DNA of 64,000 nucleotides from Mesorhizobium comanense (GCF_005503535.1 NZ_SCNN01000029.1:1-64000), one strand, 5' to 3'. Shown: positions 8,321 through 16,992, counted from the stretch's first letter. A program made the numbers and translations. Notes: generated by a model not told the origin, from the sequence alone.

Positions 8321-8484
8321 GTTGTCAAGGAAACGGCTGGGGACCCTGCAAACACAGAAAGTCTTTCATCGCACGATTCGTTATGTTATAATATATCGCA
8401 TAAGTTCTATTATGGAACCTACCGCTCAATGGCGGGCAGGCGAGGTCACTCTCCAGGGTTTTCTTTCGCCCGTGACGCTGCTAC

Positions 8485-8499
8485 GTTCATTATATGTTC
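8485..8499. promoter_or_regulatory. LexA (SOS) box, GTTC-N7-GTTC
   Basis: GTTC ATTATAT GTTC is an exact match to the direct-repeat LexA operator known in alphaproteobacteria. It lies 59 bases before the helicase start chosen here, which is where an SOS promoter operator would be expected. It suggests that helicase, dinB and the YedK-like gene are induced by DNA damage as one operon. Confidence 0.75.
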
Positions 8500-8557
8500 C
8501 GGTCATCCTTTGCGCTTCGATCTTGGGATGTATCCTCTTTTTTCGAGCTATAGACAG

Positions 8558-10627
8558 ATGGCAGCGACATATCTGGAAAAACTAAATGATCGCCAGCGCG
8601 AGGCGATCGAGCATGGCATAGGCCTGGCCGACGGTTCAGTTGGCGGGCCACTGCTCATCATCGCCGGCGCCGGGAGCGGCAAAACCAATACGCTGGCCCA
8701 CCGCGTCGCACATCTGATCGTCAATGGCGCCGATCCGCGTCGCATCCTCCTGATGACCTTTTCGCGACGCGCGGCGGCGGAGATGGGGCGCCGCGTGCAG
8801 CGGATCTGCCGGCAAGTGCTCGGCGACAATTCGGCCGTCATGGCGGACGCCATGGCCTGGGCCGGCACCTTCCACGGCATCGGTGCGCGGCTCTTGCGGA
8901 TGTATGCTGAGCAGATCGGCCTCAACGTCGACTTCACGATTCATGACCGTGAGGACAGCGCGGACCTTATGAACCTCGTCCGCCACGAGCTTGGCTTCTC
9001 GAAGATGGAAACCCGGTTTCCAACCAAGGGCACATGCCTTGCTATCTATTCGCGCGTAGTCAATTCGGAAAGCTCGATCAACGAGGTTCTGAAATCGTCC
9101 TATCCCTATGTGATGGGCTGGGAGGAGCAGGTGAAGCAACTTTTCGCCGGCTATGTCGAGGCGAAACAGGCGCAGAACGTGCTCGATTACGACGACCTGC
9201 TGCTCTACTGGGCGCAGGTCATGTCCGACCCCGAGCTTGCCGACGACATCGGCGGCCGGTTCGATCACGTCCTTGTCGACGAATACCAGGACACCAACCG
9301 CCTGCAGGCGTCAATTTTGATGGGTCTCAAGCCCGGCGGCCGCGGCCTGACAGTCGTCGGCGACGATGCCCAGTCGATCTATTCGTTTCGAGCGGCGACG
9401 GTGCGCAATATCCTCGATTTCCCGAAGAAGTTCTCACCAAAACCGGCCGACGTGATCACGCTCGATCGCAATTATCGCTCAACGCAGCCGATCCTCGCGG
9501 CGGCCAACGGCGTGATCGATCTTGCCCGCGAGCGTTTCACGAAGAACCTCTGGACGGATCGGAAATCCGAACAAAAGCCGATGCTCGTCACCGTCAAGGA
9601 CGAGACCGACCAGGCCAACTACATTGTCGAGCAGGTGCTGGCGAACCGCGAAGTCGGCATGACCTTAAAGCAGCAGGCGGTGCTCTTCCGGACATCGAGC
9701 CATAGCGGTGCGCTGGAGGTGGAGCTCACGCGTCAGAATATCCCGTTCGTGAAGTTCGGCGGCCTGAAGTTCCTCGACAGCGCGCATGTGAAAGACCTCC
9801 TGGCAACGTTGCGCTTTGCGCAGAACCCGCGAGACCGCGTCGCCGGCTTCCGCCTCCTGCAGATGCTGCCGGGCATTGGTCCGCAGACGGCCGGCAAGAT
9901 CCTCGACACGATCGCGGCCGATCCCGAACCACTCCAATCGCTTGCGGAGATCCCGCCGCCGCCCAAGACGGGTGAGGATTGGCCCGCCTTTGTCACCTTG
10001 CTCACAGCCCTCCGCAAAGTCGAGGGCGGATGGCCTGGAGAAATCGGCCTCGCACGTCTCTGGTACGAACCGCATCTCGATCGCATTCACGAGGATGCCG
10101 ATACCCGCAAGGCCGACCTCATCCAGCTCGAGCAGATCGCCGGTGGATATCCCAACCGCGAACGCTTCCTCACCGAACTGACGCTTGACCCGCCGGATGC
10201 CACCAGTGGCCAGGCCGGCGTGCCCCTGCTCGACGAGGACTATCTGATCCTCTCGACAATCCATTCCGCAAAGGGGCAGGAATGGCGCGCCGTTTACATG
10301 CTTAACGTCGTCGACGGCTGCATTCCCTCGGATCTCGGCACAGGCACGACCGCGGAACTCGAGGAGGAGCGCCGGCTGCTCTATGTCGGGATGACGCGGG
10401 CGCGCGACAAACTCACCCTTCTCACGCCGCAACGGTTCTTCACGCACGGACAGAACGCCCAAGGCGACCGTCATGTCTATGCGTCGCGGACGCGCTTCAT
10501 CCCGGCCACGCTCCTGCAGTTCTTCGAGGGGACGAGTTGGCCAAAGGTCTCGGCGGCCGCCAGCGAGCGCAGCGCCAAGCAGATCCGCATCGATGTCACC
10601 GCGCGCATGCGATCGATGTGGAAATGA
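8558..10627 (+). CDS. UvrD/PcrA-like superfamily 1 DNA helicase
   Basis: About 689 residues from ATG 8558 (MAATYLEKLNDRQREAIEHG, the usual UvrD opening). It has the Q motif (LNDRQREAI), Walker A IIAGAGSGKTNTL, motif II VDEYQDTN and motif III VVGDDAQSIYSFRAA. Motif IV is LDRNYRSTQPIL, motif V is STIHSAKGQEW and motif VI is RLLYVGMTRARDKL. All are present, so it should be an active 3'-5' helicase/translocase. The length is close to chromosomal UvrD. An in-frame ATG at 8528 is an alternative start; both are downstream of the LexA box. The next gene is a translesion polymerase, so a role in SOS repair or replication restart is likely. Confidence 0.9.
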   Translation: MAATYLEKLNDRQREAIEHGIGLADGSVGGPLLIIAGAGSGKTNTLAHRVAHLIVNGADPRRILLMTFSRRAAAEMGRRVQRICRQVLGDNSAVMADAMAWAGTFHGIGARLLRMYAEQIGLNVDFTIHDREDSADLMNLVRHELGFSKMETRFPTKGTCLAIYSRVVNSESSINEVLKSSYPYVMGWEEQVKQLFAGYVEAKQAQNVLDYDDLLLYWAQVMSDPELADDIGGRFDHVLVDEYQDTNRLQASILMGLKPGGRGLTVVGDDAQSIYSFRAATVRNILDFPKKFSPKPADVITLDRNYRSTQPILAAANGVIDLARERFTKNLWTDRKSEQKPMLVTVKDETDQANYIVEQVLANREVGMTLKQQAVLFRTSSHSGALEVELTRQNIPFVKFGGLKFLDSAHVKDLLATLRFAQNPRDRVAGFRLLQMLPGIGPQTAGKILDTIAADPEPLQSLAEIPPPPKTGEDWPAFVTLLTALRKVEGGWPGEIGLARLWYEPHLDRIHEDADTRKADLIQLEQIAGGYPNRERFLTELTLDPPDATSGQAGVPLLDEDYLILSTIHSAKGQEWRAVYMLNVVDGCIPSDLGTGTTAELEEERRLLYVGMTRARDKLTLLTPQRFFTHGQNAQGDRHVYASRTRFIPATLLQFFEGTSWPKVSAAASERSAKQIRIDVTARMRSMWK

Positions 10628-10628
10628 C

Positions 10629-11717
10629 ATGAGCGCGGACGGCGACAACCCGATAAGGAAGATCATCCATGTCGATATGGATGCCTTCTATGCGTCGGTC
10701 GAACAGCGCGACAATCCAGAGCTTCGCGGAATGCCAGTCGCCGTCGGTGGCTCAGCAGCGCGCGGCGTCGTTGCCGCGGCGAGCTACGAGGCGCGCGCCT
10801 TCGGCGTTCGATCGGCCCTGCCATCGGTAACGGCGAAAAGGCGCTGCCCGGACCTGATTTTTGTGCCGCCGCGCTTCGACACCTATCGCGCGGTCTCCGC
10901 TTAAATTCGCGAGATCTTTGCCGAACACACAGACTTGATTGAACCGCTCTCCTTGGACGAAGCCTATCTGGACGTGACCGAAAACAAGCAGGGAATTCCA
11001 ATCGCCACCGAGATCGCGACAATCATCCGGGCGCGCATCAAGGAGGTCACTGGCCTCAACGCATCCGCCGGCATCTCCTATTGCAAATTCTTGGCGAAAA
11101 TGGCCTCGGACCTCAACAAGCCCAATGGCCAAGCAGTAATTTTACCGAAGAATGGTCCGGGGTTTGTTGAAGCGCTCGCGGTCAAGAAATTCCACGGCGT
11201 CGGGCCGGCGACAGCCGCCAAGATGGAGCGGCTTGGCATCCTGACCGGTGCGGATCTCAAGGCAAAATCGCTTTCCTGGCTACAGGAGCATTTCGGTAAG
11301 TCGGGTGCTTGGTACTACAATATCTCCCGCGGCATCGATAACCGGGCCGTGCAACCGGATCGGCCGCGCAAGTCCGTTGGCGCCGAGGACACCTTCATTG
11401 TCGACATTGTCGATCTCGCCGCCGCCCGCGCCGAAATCCCACCGCTTGCCGCCAAGGTCTGGCGTCATTGCGGTGCCAAGGGCCTCCATGGGCGGACCGT
11501 GACGCTGAAAGTCAAATATGCCGACTTCCAGATTATCACCCGCAGCAGGACGACGTCGACGTCGATCGGCCGGCTTGATGATCTCGAAGCAATCGCGCAA
11601 TCGCTCCTTGAGCCGTTGTTCCCTACGCCAAAAGGCATACGCCTGCTCGGCATCACGCTATCGTCTTTCATGGATGACGAGGAAACCGCGGCGGACCAAT
11701 TGGAGTTGCAGATCTAG
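10629..11717 (+). pseudogene. dinB: DNA polymerase IV (DinB), interrupted by an in-frame TAA
   Basis: Reading in one frame from ATG 10629 gives a full-length Y-family polymerase of about 362 codons, broken by a single TAA at 10902-10904. Upstream of the stop are HVDMDAFYASVEQ (first metal site) and the fingers; in the same frame after it come SLDEAYLDVTE (catalytic Asp-Glu), the HhH thumb FHGVGPATAAKMERLGI and the little finger. At the stop, the family normally reads Arg-Gln-Ile-Arg, so CAA to TAA is the likely change. Neither fragment can be active alone because the two metal-binding motifs are separated. It could be a true nonsense mutation, a sequencing error or rare readthrough. Confidence 0.85.
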
Positions 11718-11816
11718 CCGCGCCTCCAGTCTGCAGTCGAAATCCGGACGCAGCGCCTTACATTGCAAATGCAGCGCGCCGCGAGGTGCTGTAGATGCTG
11801 ATCATTCGGAGGAGCC

Positions 11817-12407
11817 ATGTGCAACGATTACCGGCTAATGGTCGAACTGGCCTCGGTCATCGAGGAGTTCGAGCATCGCAAGATCAAGATCCGCTTTCCC
11901 GAGGGGCGTCCCAATATCGAGGCGCGCGAGGATATCAAGATCACCGATACTGCGCCGATTGTCCGGACTATCGAAGGCGAGCGCGGAGCCGGGGAACTGG
12001 TTCAGCGCCGGTGGAGCTGGCCGAGCCCGACGAGAAAACCGGTCTATAACTTTCGCTCTGAGGGCCGCGAGTTCGCCTCCAACCGCTGCCTCATCGTCGC
12101 CGATGGCTTCTACGAGTTCACCGCGCCGGCCGACCCGAAGAAGAAGCGGAAGGACAAGTGGCTGTTCCGCAAGACCGGCGAGCCCATCTTTGCCATTGCC
12201 GGCATCTGGCGCGAGACCGAGGACGTCGGCGAGGCGTTCACCATGCTGACGATGGAACCGGGGCCGGATATCGCTCCCTACCATGACCGTCAGATCGTCA
12301 TTCTCGAACAGGAGAGTTGGGCCGATTGGCTCGATAGTTCGGTTTCCGCAAAGGCGTTGATCAAACCGCTTCCGAAAGGCTCCTTATCGGTGGAGCAGGT
12401 GGGGTAG
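11817..12407 (+). CDS. SOS response-associated peptidase (YedK/HMCES family)
   Basis: A 196-residue SRAP-domain protein. It begins MCNDYR, so after Met removal Cys2 is exposed, the residue that forms a thiazolidine crosslink with abasic sites in ssDNA. Other family positions are visible: NFRSEGREFASNRCLIVADGFYEF with the conserved Asn and Glu, FAIAGIWRE, and PYHDRQIVIL with the catalytic His. It protects abasic sites at forks from error-prone processing. It lies 99 bp after dinB in the LexA-boxed helicase region, and GGAGG precedes the ATG. Two broken relatives of the same superfamily occur at 27.4-28.4 kb. Confidence 0.9.
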   Translation: MCNDYRLMVELASVIEEFEHRKIKIRFPEGRPNIEAREDIKITDTAPIVRTIEGERGAGELVQRRWSWPSPTRKPVYNFRSEGREFASNRCLIVADGFYEFTAPADPKKKRKDKWLFRKTGEPIFAIAGIWRETEDVGEAFTMLTMEPGPDIAPYHDRQIVILEQESWADWLDSSVSAKALIKPLPKGSLSVEQVG

Positions 12408-12486
12408 ATCGGTCCGATCGGAAAACAAGGCCGTTCAGCCTGAGACGGCAACATACGCCGGGCGCTTCCCATCTTCTCTCGGGCCC

Positions 12487-12717
12487 CTATTGCGGGCGGG
12501 AATCGCCCCATCCCGAGCTCTCGGCAGTAGTCCTCCGCAGCGCGTATCGCCTCCCGCTGGTTTGGAAAGGGGCTTTGAGGAACCCTGATTTGCCGCGCAA
12601 CTGGATGAACACGCCCTTGCTGAGGACGTCGTACAGAATCTGCATGCCATCTTCGTATTTCACGATATCATATCCCGGTGGTCGTTCGGCACGAGAGAGC
12701 GCCGAGGCGGGCGGCAT
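12487..12717 (-). pseudogene. Hypothetical protein with an apparent single-base frameshift
   Basis: The frame opening MPPASALSRAERPPGYDIVK and running through GVFIQLRGKSGFLKAPF is protein-like, then becomes Arg/Ser-rich and stops at 12487. In the next frame the same DNA reads NQREAIRAAEDYCRELGMGR, which is clearly helix-like and continues toward 12400. A missing base in the run of four C (minus strand, about 12568-12571) would join the two. This reconstructed small protein is of unknown function. The frame after the junction stays open to 12290, overlapping the peptidase gene, so the true end is unclear. A sequencing error is a real alternative. Confidence 0.45.
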
Positions 12718-12822
12718 GAAATCATCCGTCGCGGTCCCCGGCGTGCTCAACTGTAAACGTGGCTGCAAACCCGTCGCACGGCCGCTTGTTCCCAGACGAA
12801 CTGTGATTTGGGGGGTAAGAAA

Positions 12823-13041
12823 ATGAGCAACGGTATCTTTGCACCCGACGAGCTTTCGACAATGAAGGACGTTTACGAGGAGATCACTTCGCAACCATGG
12901 TTCAGCCGAGATCCCGAGGCGAGAAGGGCGTTTGCGCGATATCTGCTCGACGCCTATCCAGGCGGGACCTATCGACCGGGCCTTGATCGACCGCTCCTCG
13001 AATCCATCGCCCGTGAGCACTACGGTCGTCGCGATCCCTGA
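12823..13041 (+). CDS. Conserved hypothetical protein, 72 aa
   Basis: The start MSNGIFAPDELSTMKDVYEE is chosen because GGGGGGTAAG lies just upstream; the longer version starting at 12808 would cover that site. The sequence continues PWFSRDPEARRAFARYLLDA and ends EHYGRRDP. It is helix-rich, with no signal peptide or membrane segment. I recall very similar short proteins in rhizobial genomes, without known function. It lies between the YedK-like gene and exonuclease III on the same strand. Confidence 0.65.
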   Translation: MSNGIFAPDELSTMKDVYEEITSQPWFSRDPEARRAFARYLLDAYPGGTYRPGLDRPLLESIAREHYGRRDP

Positions 13042-13130
13042 GGGCTCGTCTCGGCGATCGCCGCGAGCGGACCTTTTAATTTCCACCACCTGTTTCCCGG
13101 AACGATCATCGATCGTCGTAAGGAGACTGC

Positions 13131-13919
13131 GTGAAGATTGCCACCTACAATGTCAACGGCGTGATTGGCCGGCTACCGGTGCTGCTTCGATGGCTGAAGG
13201 AGGACGCGCCGGATGTGGTCTGCCTTCAGGAACTCAAGGCAACGGACGAGACTTTTCCGCGGCGCGAGCTGCAGAACCTCGGTTACGAGGGCATATCGCA
13301 CGGCCAGAAAAGCTCGAACGGCGTAGCGATACTTGCCAAGGGCACGCTTCCGGTTTTGACACGCCGCGAACTCCCGGGCGATCCCGACGATACGCACAGC
13401 CGCTATATCGAAGCAGCCATCAACGGGATCCTTGTCGGCTGCCTCTATCTCCCGAACGGCAATCCCGCGCCCGGCCCGAAGTTCGACTACAAGCTGCGCT
13501 GGTTCGAGCGCCTGCATGCCTATGCCGCCGAGCTAATCGACCTCGATATTCCGGCCCTGCTGGTCGGCGACTACAATGTGATGCCGACCGATCTCGACGT
13601 TTATGCACCGGAGCGCTGGCGCGATGACGCATTGTTTCGCCCGGAGGTTCGCGAGGCCTATGGCGATCTCGTCGCGCAAGGGTGGATGGATGCGATCCGT
13701 CATCTCCATCCCGATGAGCGCATCTACACATTCTGGAAATATTGGAGACATTCCTTCGAGCGCGATGCAGGGCTGCGGATCGATCATTTCCTGCTCAGCC
13801 CGACCATCGCACCGTGGCTGAGGTCGGCCAGTGTCCGACGCACGCCGCGAAGCTGGGAGCACACCAGCGATCACGCCCCCGTCATGATCGAGATCGATCT
13901 GCCGGCGGATGCGGATTAG
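13131..13919 (+). CDS. xthA: Exodeoxyribonuclease III / AP endonuclease
   Basis: A 262-residue EEP-superfamily nuclease starting at GTG 13131 with AAGGAG seven bases upstream. Motifs in order: MKIATYNVNGV, VVCLQELKA (metal-binding Glu), KSSNGVAILAK, LVGDYNVMPTDLDVY (Asp/Asn pair), the LRIDHFLLSP motif with catalytic Asp, and EHTSDHAPVMIEI with the catalytic His. It cleaves at abasic sites and degrades 3' ends. Its neighbour is the YedK-like abasic-site protector, so the segment holds two enzymes of abasic-site metabolism. The chromosome probably encodes another XthA. Confidence 0.9.
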   Translation: MKIATYNVNGVIGRLPVLLRWLKEDAPDVVCLQELKATDETFPRRELQNLGYEGISHGQKSSNGVAILAKGTLPVLTRRELPGDPDDTHSRYIEAAINGILVGCLYLPNGNPAPGPKFDYKLRWFERLHAYAAELIDLDIPALLVGDYNVMPTDLDVYAPERWRDDALFRPEVREAYGDLVAQGWMDAIRHLHPDERIYTFWKYWRHSFERDAGLRIDHFLLSPTIAPWLRSASVRRTPRSWEHTSDHAPVMIEIDLPADAD

Positions 13920-14797
13920 GCGGGCGGCTGAGAAACCATCCGTCTCTCGCGTGACCGTGCTGTCCGCCTTGCCTCACGCAGTTCCTCGATGGTGGGGAGC
14001 CACCAACCTCGTTGACGCTCCCTTTCCGTCGGCTCGACCTTTGACGCCCACGTGTGGATAAGCTCTTCGAGCGAGGGAACGCGCCAGGCTCCCCAGACGC
14101 GATCACCGTGAAAGTCCGGATAGAGATCGCTGATCTCACCTGGGTCGACGAGCTCACCGGTGACGTCGTCCACGACGATGATACCATAGAGCGCGGTCGC
14201 GACCGGACGATCCAGTGGCGGCAGATCCTCGGCCGGAAGCGGGATGCGTCTCCGCTTTCGCTCGGCTGTGCGACGGCGGGCTATTCTTTCTTCATCGGTG
14301 CCCTTGCGCGCTTCGGCGCGCTTGCGCCTTTCCTCTGGCTCGCAGCGCTGCGCCTCCGCTTCAATGGCCTGCCAGTGATCGACAAGATCGTCATAGGAAG
14401 AAAAGGGCACGCGCCAGGCCTTTTCGGCGCCGTCCCACCGGGCGAAGGGAACTTGCCGGATTTCCTCGACGAGTTTGCGCGAATAGGGCGTCCTAACGCG
14501 AAACCCGTCCCTGTCGACGCTGAGATAGGGGCTGAGGATTGGTTCGAAGGCATAGGCGTCCCTCCCCTTCGCTTCGGCATAGGGGTCGAGGCGGGATTGC
14601 TCTCTCGCCATCCAGCGATCGATGCGTCGGCGGGCCGTCTTGCCAGGGAGGATCCACGCCTTTCGCCGGTCACTCCAGCGAGCCCGCGGGAACGTCTCGC
14701 GAAACCGCTGCACCGTCATCCGGTCGAACGGGAACGCGACGGCGGCATGCTCGCCGTCCTCTTCGGCCTTATGGCCGATCTCGCGTTCCTCGTCCAT
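13916..14797 (-). CDS. Hypothetical protein with two HARP-like repeats
   Basis: A 293-residue protein, convergent with xthA and overlapping its end by four bases. Two segments share a pattern. Residues about 21-63 read FPFDRMTVQRFRETFP then ARWSDRRKAWILPGK; residues about 97-143 read TPYSRKLVEEIRQVPFARWD then EKAWRVPFSSYDDLVDHW. The pattern (hydrophobic strand, helix, P-x-ARW, KAW-hydrophobic-P, helix) recalls the HARP repeat of SMARCAL1/HepA annealing helicases, though no helicase domain is present. A Lys/Arg/Glu-rich linker (residues 145-195) precedes a C-terminal acidic and Trp-rich part. I infer a DNA-binding accessory factor next to the NHEJ genes. The family is unconfirmed. Confidence 0.6.
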   Translation of the reverse strand: MDEEREIGHKAEEDGEHAAVAFPFDRMTVQRFRETFPRARWSDRRKAWILPGKTARRRIDRWMAREQSRLDPYAEAKGRDAYAFEPILSPYLSVDRDGFRVRTPYSRKLVEEIRQVPFARWDGAEKAWRVPFSSYDDLVDHWQAIEAEAQRCEPEERRKRAEARKGTDEERIARRRTAERKRRRIPLPAEDLPPLDRPVATALYGIIVVDDVTGELVDPGEISDLYPDFHGDRVWGAWRVPSLEELIHTWASKVEPTERERQRGWWLPTIEELREARRTARSRERRMVSQPPA

Positions 14798-14826
14798 GGC
14801 GTCACCGTGCTCAGGATAGCAGGCAC

Positions 14827-15009
14827 TCAGTGCTTTGTATGCCGATCGCCCCGGTCGCCTTCACCGGGCTTGGCCTCGGTTTTCGCCTTGTGGCGGCGGT
14901 CGGCGGACAGGGATCGTCCGACATTGACGCTTTCCTTGAACTGGCCCTTCTCGTCACGACGGACATAGCGCCTGTCGGTTCCGGTATCGATGGTCTCACG
15001 CTTCGTCAT
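14827..15009 (-). CDS. Small charged conserved protein, 60 aa
   Basis: ATG at 15007-15009 with AAGGAA nine bases upstream gives MTKRETIDTGTDRRYVRRDE followed by KGQFKESVNVGRSLSADRRH and a Lys/Asp-rich tail. It is highly hydrophilic and probably disordered. I recall the same RRYVRRDEKGQFKES signature in short rhizobial proteins that sit beside Ku genes. The function is unknown; its divergent position 200 bp from the first Ku gene suggests a shared control region. Confidence 0.65.
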   Translation of the reverse strand: MTKRETIDTGTDRRYVRRDEKGQFKESVNVGRSLSADRRHKAKTEAKPGEGDRGDRHTKH

Positions 15010-15131
15010 TACAATATTCCTTTCCGGTGGTGGTCCGGGAAGAACGCACGGAACGGCAAGAAAGATGCAGCGAATCAAGGACATATTGCAGACTCGCAAT
15101 GAGGGAGGCGCGCCGCCCCTAAGTCATTGAT

Positions 15132-15155
15132 TTCCGATTCATTTTTGAATCGGAA
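15132..15155. repeat. Perfect 10-bp inverted repeat upstream of the first Ku gene
   Basis: TTCCGATTCA and its exact complement TGAATCGGAA are separated by TTTT. The repeat lies 59 bases before the Ku ATG and 122 bases before the divergent 60-aa gene. Neither strand has a U-run after the stem, so an operator is more likely than an intrinsic terminator. Further GATTC/GACTC half-sites follow at 15169-15184. Confidence 0.5.
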
Positions 15156-15213
15156 CAAATTCGCAAGTGATTCGCTTGACTCGCGTTGGTTGCGTCGAGT
15201 CGGGAGTTTCGAG

Positions 15214-16116
15214 ATGGCCCAGCGTGCTCAGTGGAAAGGCTTCATCAAATTCGGCGAGGTGAGCTGTGGCGTCGGTCTATACACGGCGGCGAGCACCTCC
15301 GAGCGCATCTCCTTCCACACGATCAACAAAAAGACCGGCAACCGCGTCAACCGCATCTTTATCGACAGCGATACCGGCAAGGAAGTCGACCGCGAGGACC
15401 AGACCAAGGGCTTCGAGATCGAGAATGGCCAATACATCATGATCGATCCCGAGGAGGTCGCTGCGACGATCCCGGAAAGCAACAAGACGCTGACGGTCGA
15501 AGCCTTCATTCCCTGCGCCGGCGTCGACGACGTCTATTTCGACAAGCCGTATTATCTCGTGCCGACCGATCGGGTCTCCTCCGATGCCTTCACTGCGCTG
15601 CGCGACGCTATGGAGAAATCCAAAGTCGCTGCGGTGGGGCGCACTGTCCTGTTCCGCCGAATACGGACGGTGCTGATCCGTGCGCATGGCAAGGGGATGA
15701 TCGCCACGACCATGCAATACGACTACGAGGTTCGCTCGTCGGATAAGGCGTTCGAAGAGATGCCAAAACTGAAGATCAAGGGCGAGATGCTGGATCTTGC
15801 GAAGCATATCATCGCGACGAAGAAAGGGACCTTCGATCCGGCCGAATTCGACGATCGTTACGAAGCGGCAGTTGCCGAGCTGGTGAAAGCGAAGATCGAA
15901 GGCAAGGCGTTGCCGAAGCGCAAGGAGGTCAAGGTCTCGAAACCCGACGACCTGCTGGCCGCGTTGCGCGAGAGCGCGAAGATGCTCAAGGCCGGCGACG
16001 ACAAGCCGAAGCGCGCCGCCGCCAATGCCAACAAGGGCACCGGTCGCAAGCCGGCAGCCCGGTCGGCGGCCTCGAAGGCGCGCAGCCCGGCCGCCGCGCA
16101 GCGTAAAGCTGGTTGA
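15214..16116 (+). CDS. ku: Ku protein, first copy
   Basis: A 300-residue bacterial Ku homodimer subunit for non-homologous end joining. The start MAQRAQWKGFIKFGEVSCGV follows GGGAG at 15202-15206. The core beta-barrel is visible: FHTINKKTGNRVNRIFIDSD, then KGFEIENGQYIMIDPEEV, FDKPYYLVPTD and EKSKVAAVGRTVLFRR. The last 60 residues are a Lys/Ala-rich basic tail, typical of bacterial Ku proteins that bind DNA beyond the ring and recruit LigD. The second Ku gene begins 11 bases after its stop, so the two are one operon. Confidence 0.92.
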   Translation: MAQRAQWKGFIKFGEVSCGVGLYTAASTSERISFHTINKKTGNRVNRIFIDSDTGKEVDREDQTKGFEIENGQYIMIDPEEVAATIPESNKTLTVEAFIPCAGVDDVYFDKPYYLVPTDRVSSDAFTALRDAMEKSKVAAVGRTVLFRRIRTVLIRAHGKGMIATTMQYDYEVRSSDKAFEEMPKLKIKGEMLDLAKHIIATKKGTFDPAEFDDRYEAAVAELVKAKIEGKALPKRKEVKVSKPDDLLAALRESAKMLKAGDDKPKRAAANANKGTGRKPAARSAASKARSPAAAQRKAG

Positions 16117-16127
16117 GGAGAGAACTC

Positions 16128-16940
16128 ATGGCACCGCGCCCTTATTGGAAAGGCTATCTGAAGCTCTCTCTCGTCACCTGCCCTGTGTCCATGTCGCCGG
16201 CGACGTCGGAGAGCGAGAAGGTCCGCTTCCACACCTTGAACAAGGCGACCGGCAACCGTGTCGCCTCACAATATGTCGATGCCGTCACCAGGAAGCCCGT
16301 CAAATACGACGACGAGGTGAAGGGTTATGCCCGCGGCGAGAACGACTACGTGCTCCTCACCGACGACGATCTCGACGCCGTCGCCCTTGATACGGTCAAG
16401 ACCATCGACATCGAGAAATTCGTGCCACGCGACAGCATCGAATGGATTTATCTGGAAAAGCCGCATTATCTGGTGCCGGAGGATCCGGTCGGTCATGAGG
16501 CGTTCGCCGTCATTCGCGACGCGATGGCGGCCGACAAGGTGTTCGGCGTCTCCAAGCTGGTGATTGGCCGGCGCGAGCGCGCCGTCGTGCTCGAACCGCG
16601 CGGCGAGGGCATCGTGCTCTGGACGCTGCGTTTCGGCGACGAGGTTCGGCCGGAGGAATCCTATTTCGAGGATATCGACGATAAGGCCGACCCCGAGCTT
16701 ATTCCGTTGGTGCAGAAGTTCATCAAGCAGCACACGAAGGAATGGTCGCCCGACATGGTATCCGACCCGGTGCAGGACGCCCTGCTCGATATCATCGCCA
16801 AAAAGAAGAAGGCGCTGAGACCATCGCGAAAGGGCAAGGCCAAGGGCGACGACCGCCCGTCGGGCGGGAATGTCATCGACATCATGGATGCGCTGCGCAA
16901 GAGTCTCGCCGCAGGCGAGAAAGGCAAGCGTGCATCCTGA
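16128..16940 (+). CDS. ku: Ku protein, second copy
   Basis: A 270-residue Ku paralogue (MAPRPYWKGYLKLSLVTCPV) with GAGGAGAG just upstream. The same barrel motifs recur: FHTLNKATGNRVASQYVDA, then EKPHYLVPEDPVGHEAF and KLVIGRRERAVVLEPR. The C-terminal basic tail is shorter than in the first copy and ends in a helix (NVIDIMDALRKSLAAGEKGK). Rhizobia commonly carry paired Ku genes, which may form heterodimers or serve different ligases. It is followed 52 bp downstream by a stand-alone ligase on the same strand. Confidence 0.92.
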   Translation: MAPRPYWKGYLKLSLVTCPVSMSPATSESEKVRFHTLNKATGNRVASQYVDAVTRKPVKYDDEVKGYARGENDYVLLTDDDLDAVALDTVKTIDIEKFVPRDSIEWIYLEKPHYLVPEDPVGHEAFAVIRDAMAADKVFGVSKLVIGRRERAVVLEPRGEGIVLWTLRFGDEVRPEESYFEDIDDKADPELIPLVQKFIKQHTKEWSPDMVSDPVQDALLDIIAKKKKALRPSRKGKAKGDDRPSGGNVIDIMDALRKSLAAGEKGKRAS

Positions 16941-16992
16941 ATTCTTCGCGCAAGGCACCTATGTTCGGACTCTCCGCATGTGATGGACACCG

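Noticed and set aside
8380..8410. AT-rich TTATAATATAT stretch before the helicase, similar at first sight to the five palindromes
   Set aside because: It lacks the AAACTATAGTTT symmetry, and the exact LexA box nearby explains the promoter better.
9665..10666. Open frame of 333 codons opposite the helicase gene
   Set aside because: All seven SF1 helicase motifs are on the plus strand, and the minus frame has no protein-like core.
13097..13111. Possible LexA box upstream of exonuclease III (GAAC-N7-GATC)
   Set aside because: The second half-site has a mismatch in the critical GAAC, unlike the two exact boxes elsewhere.
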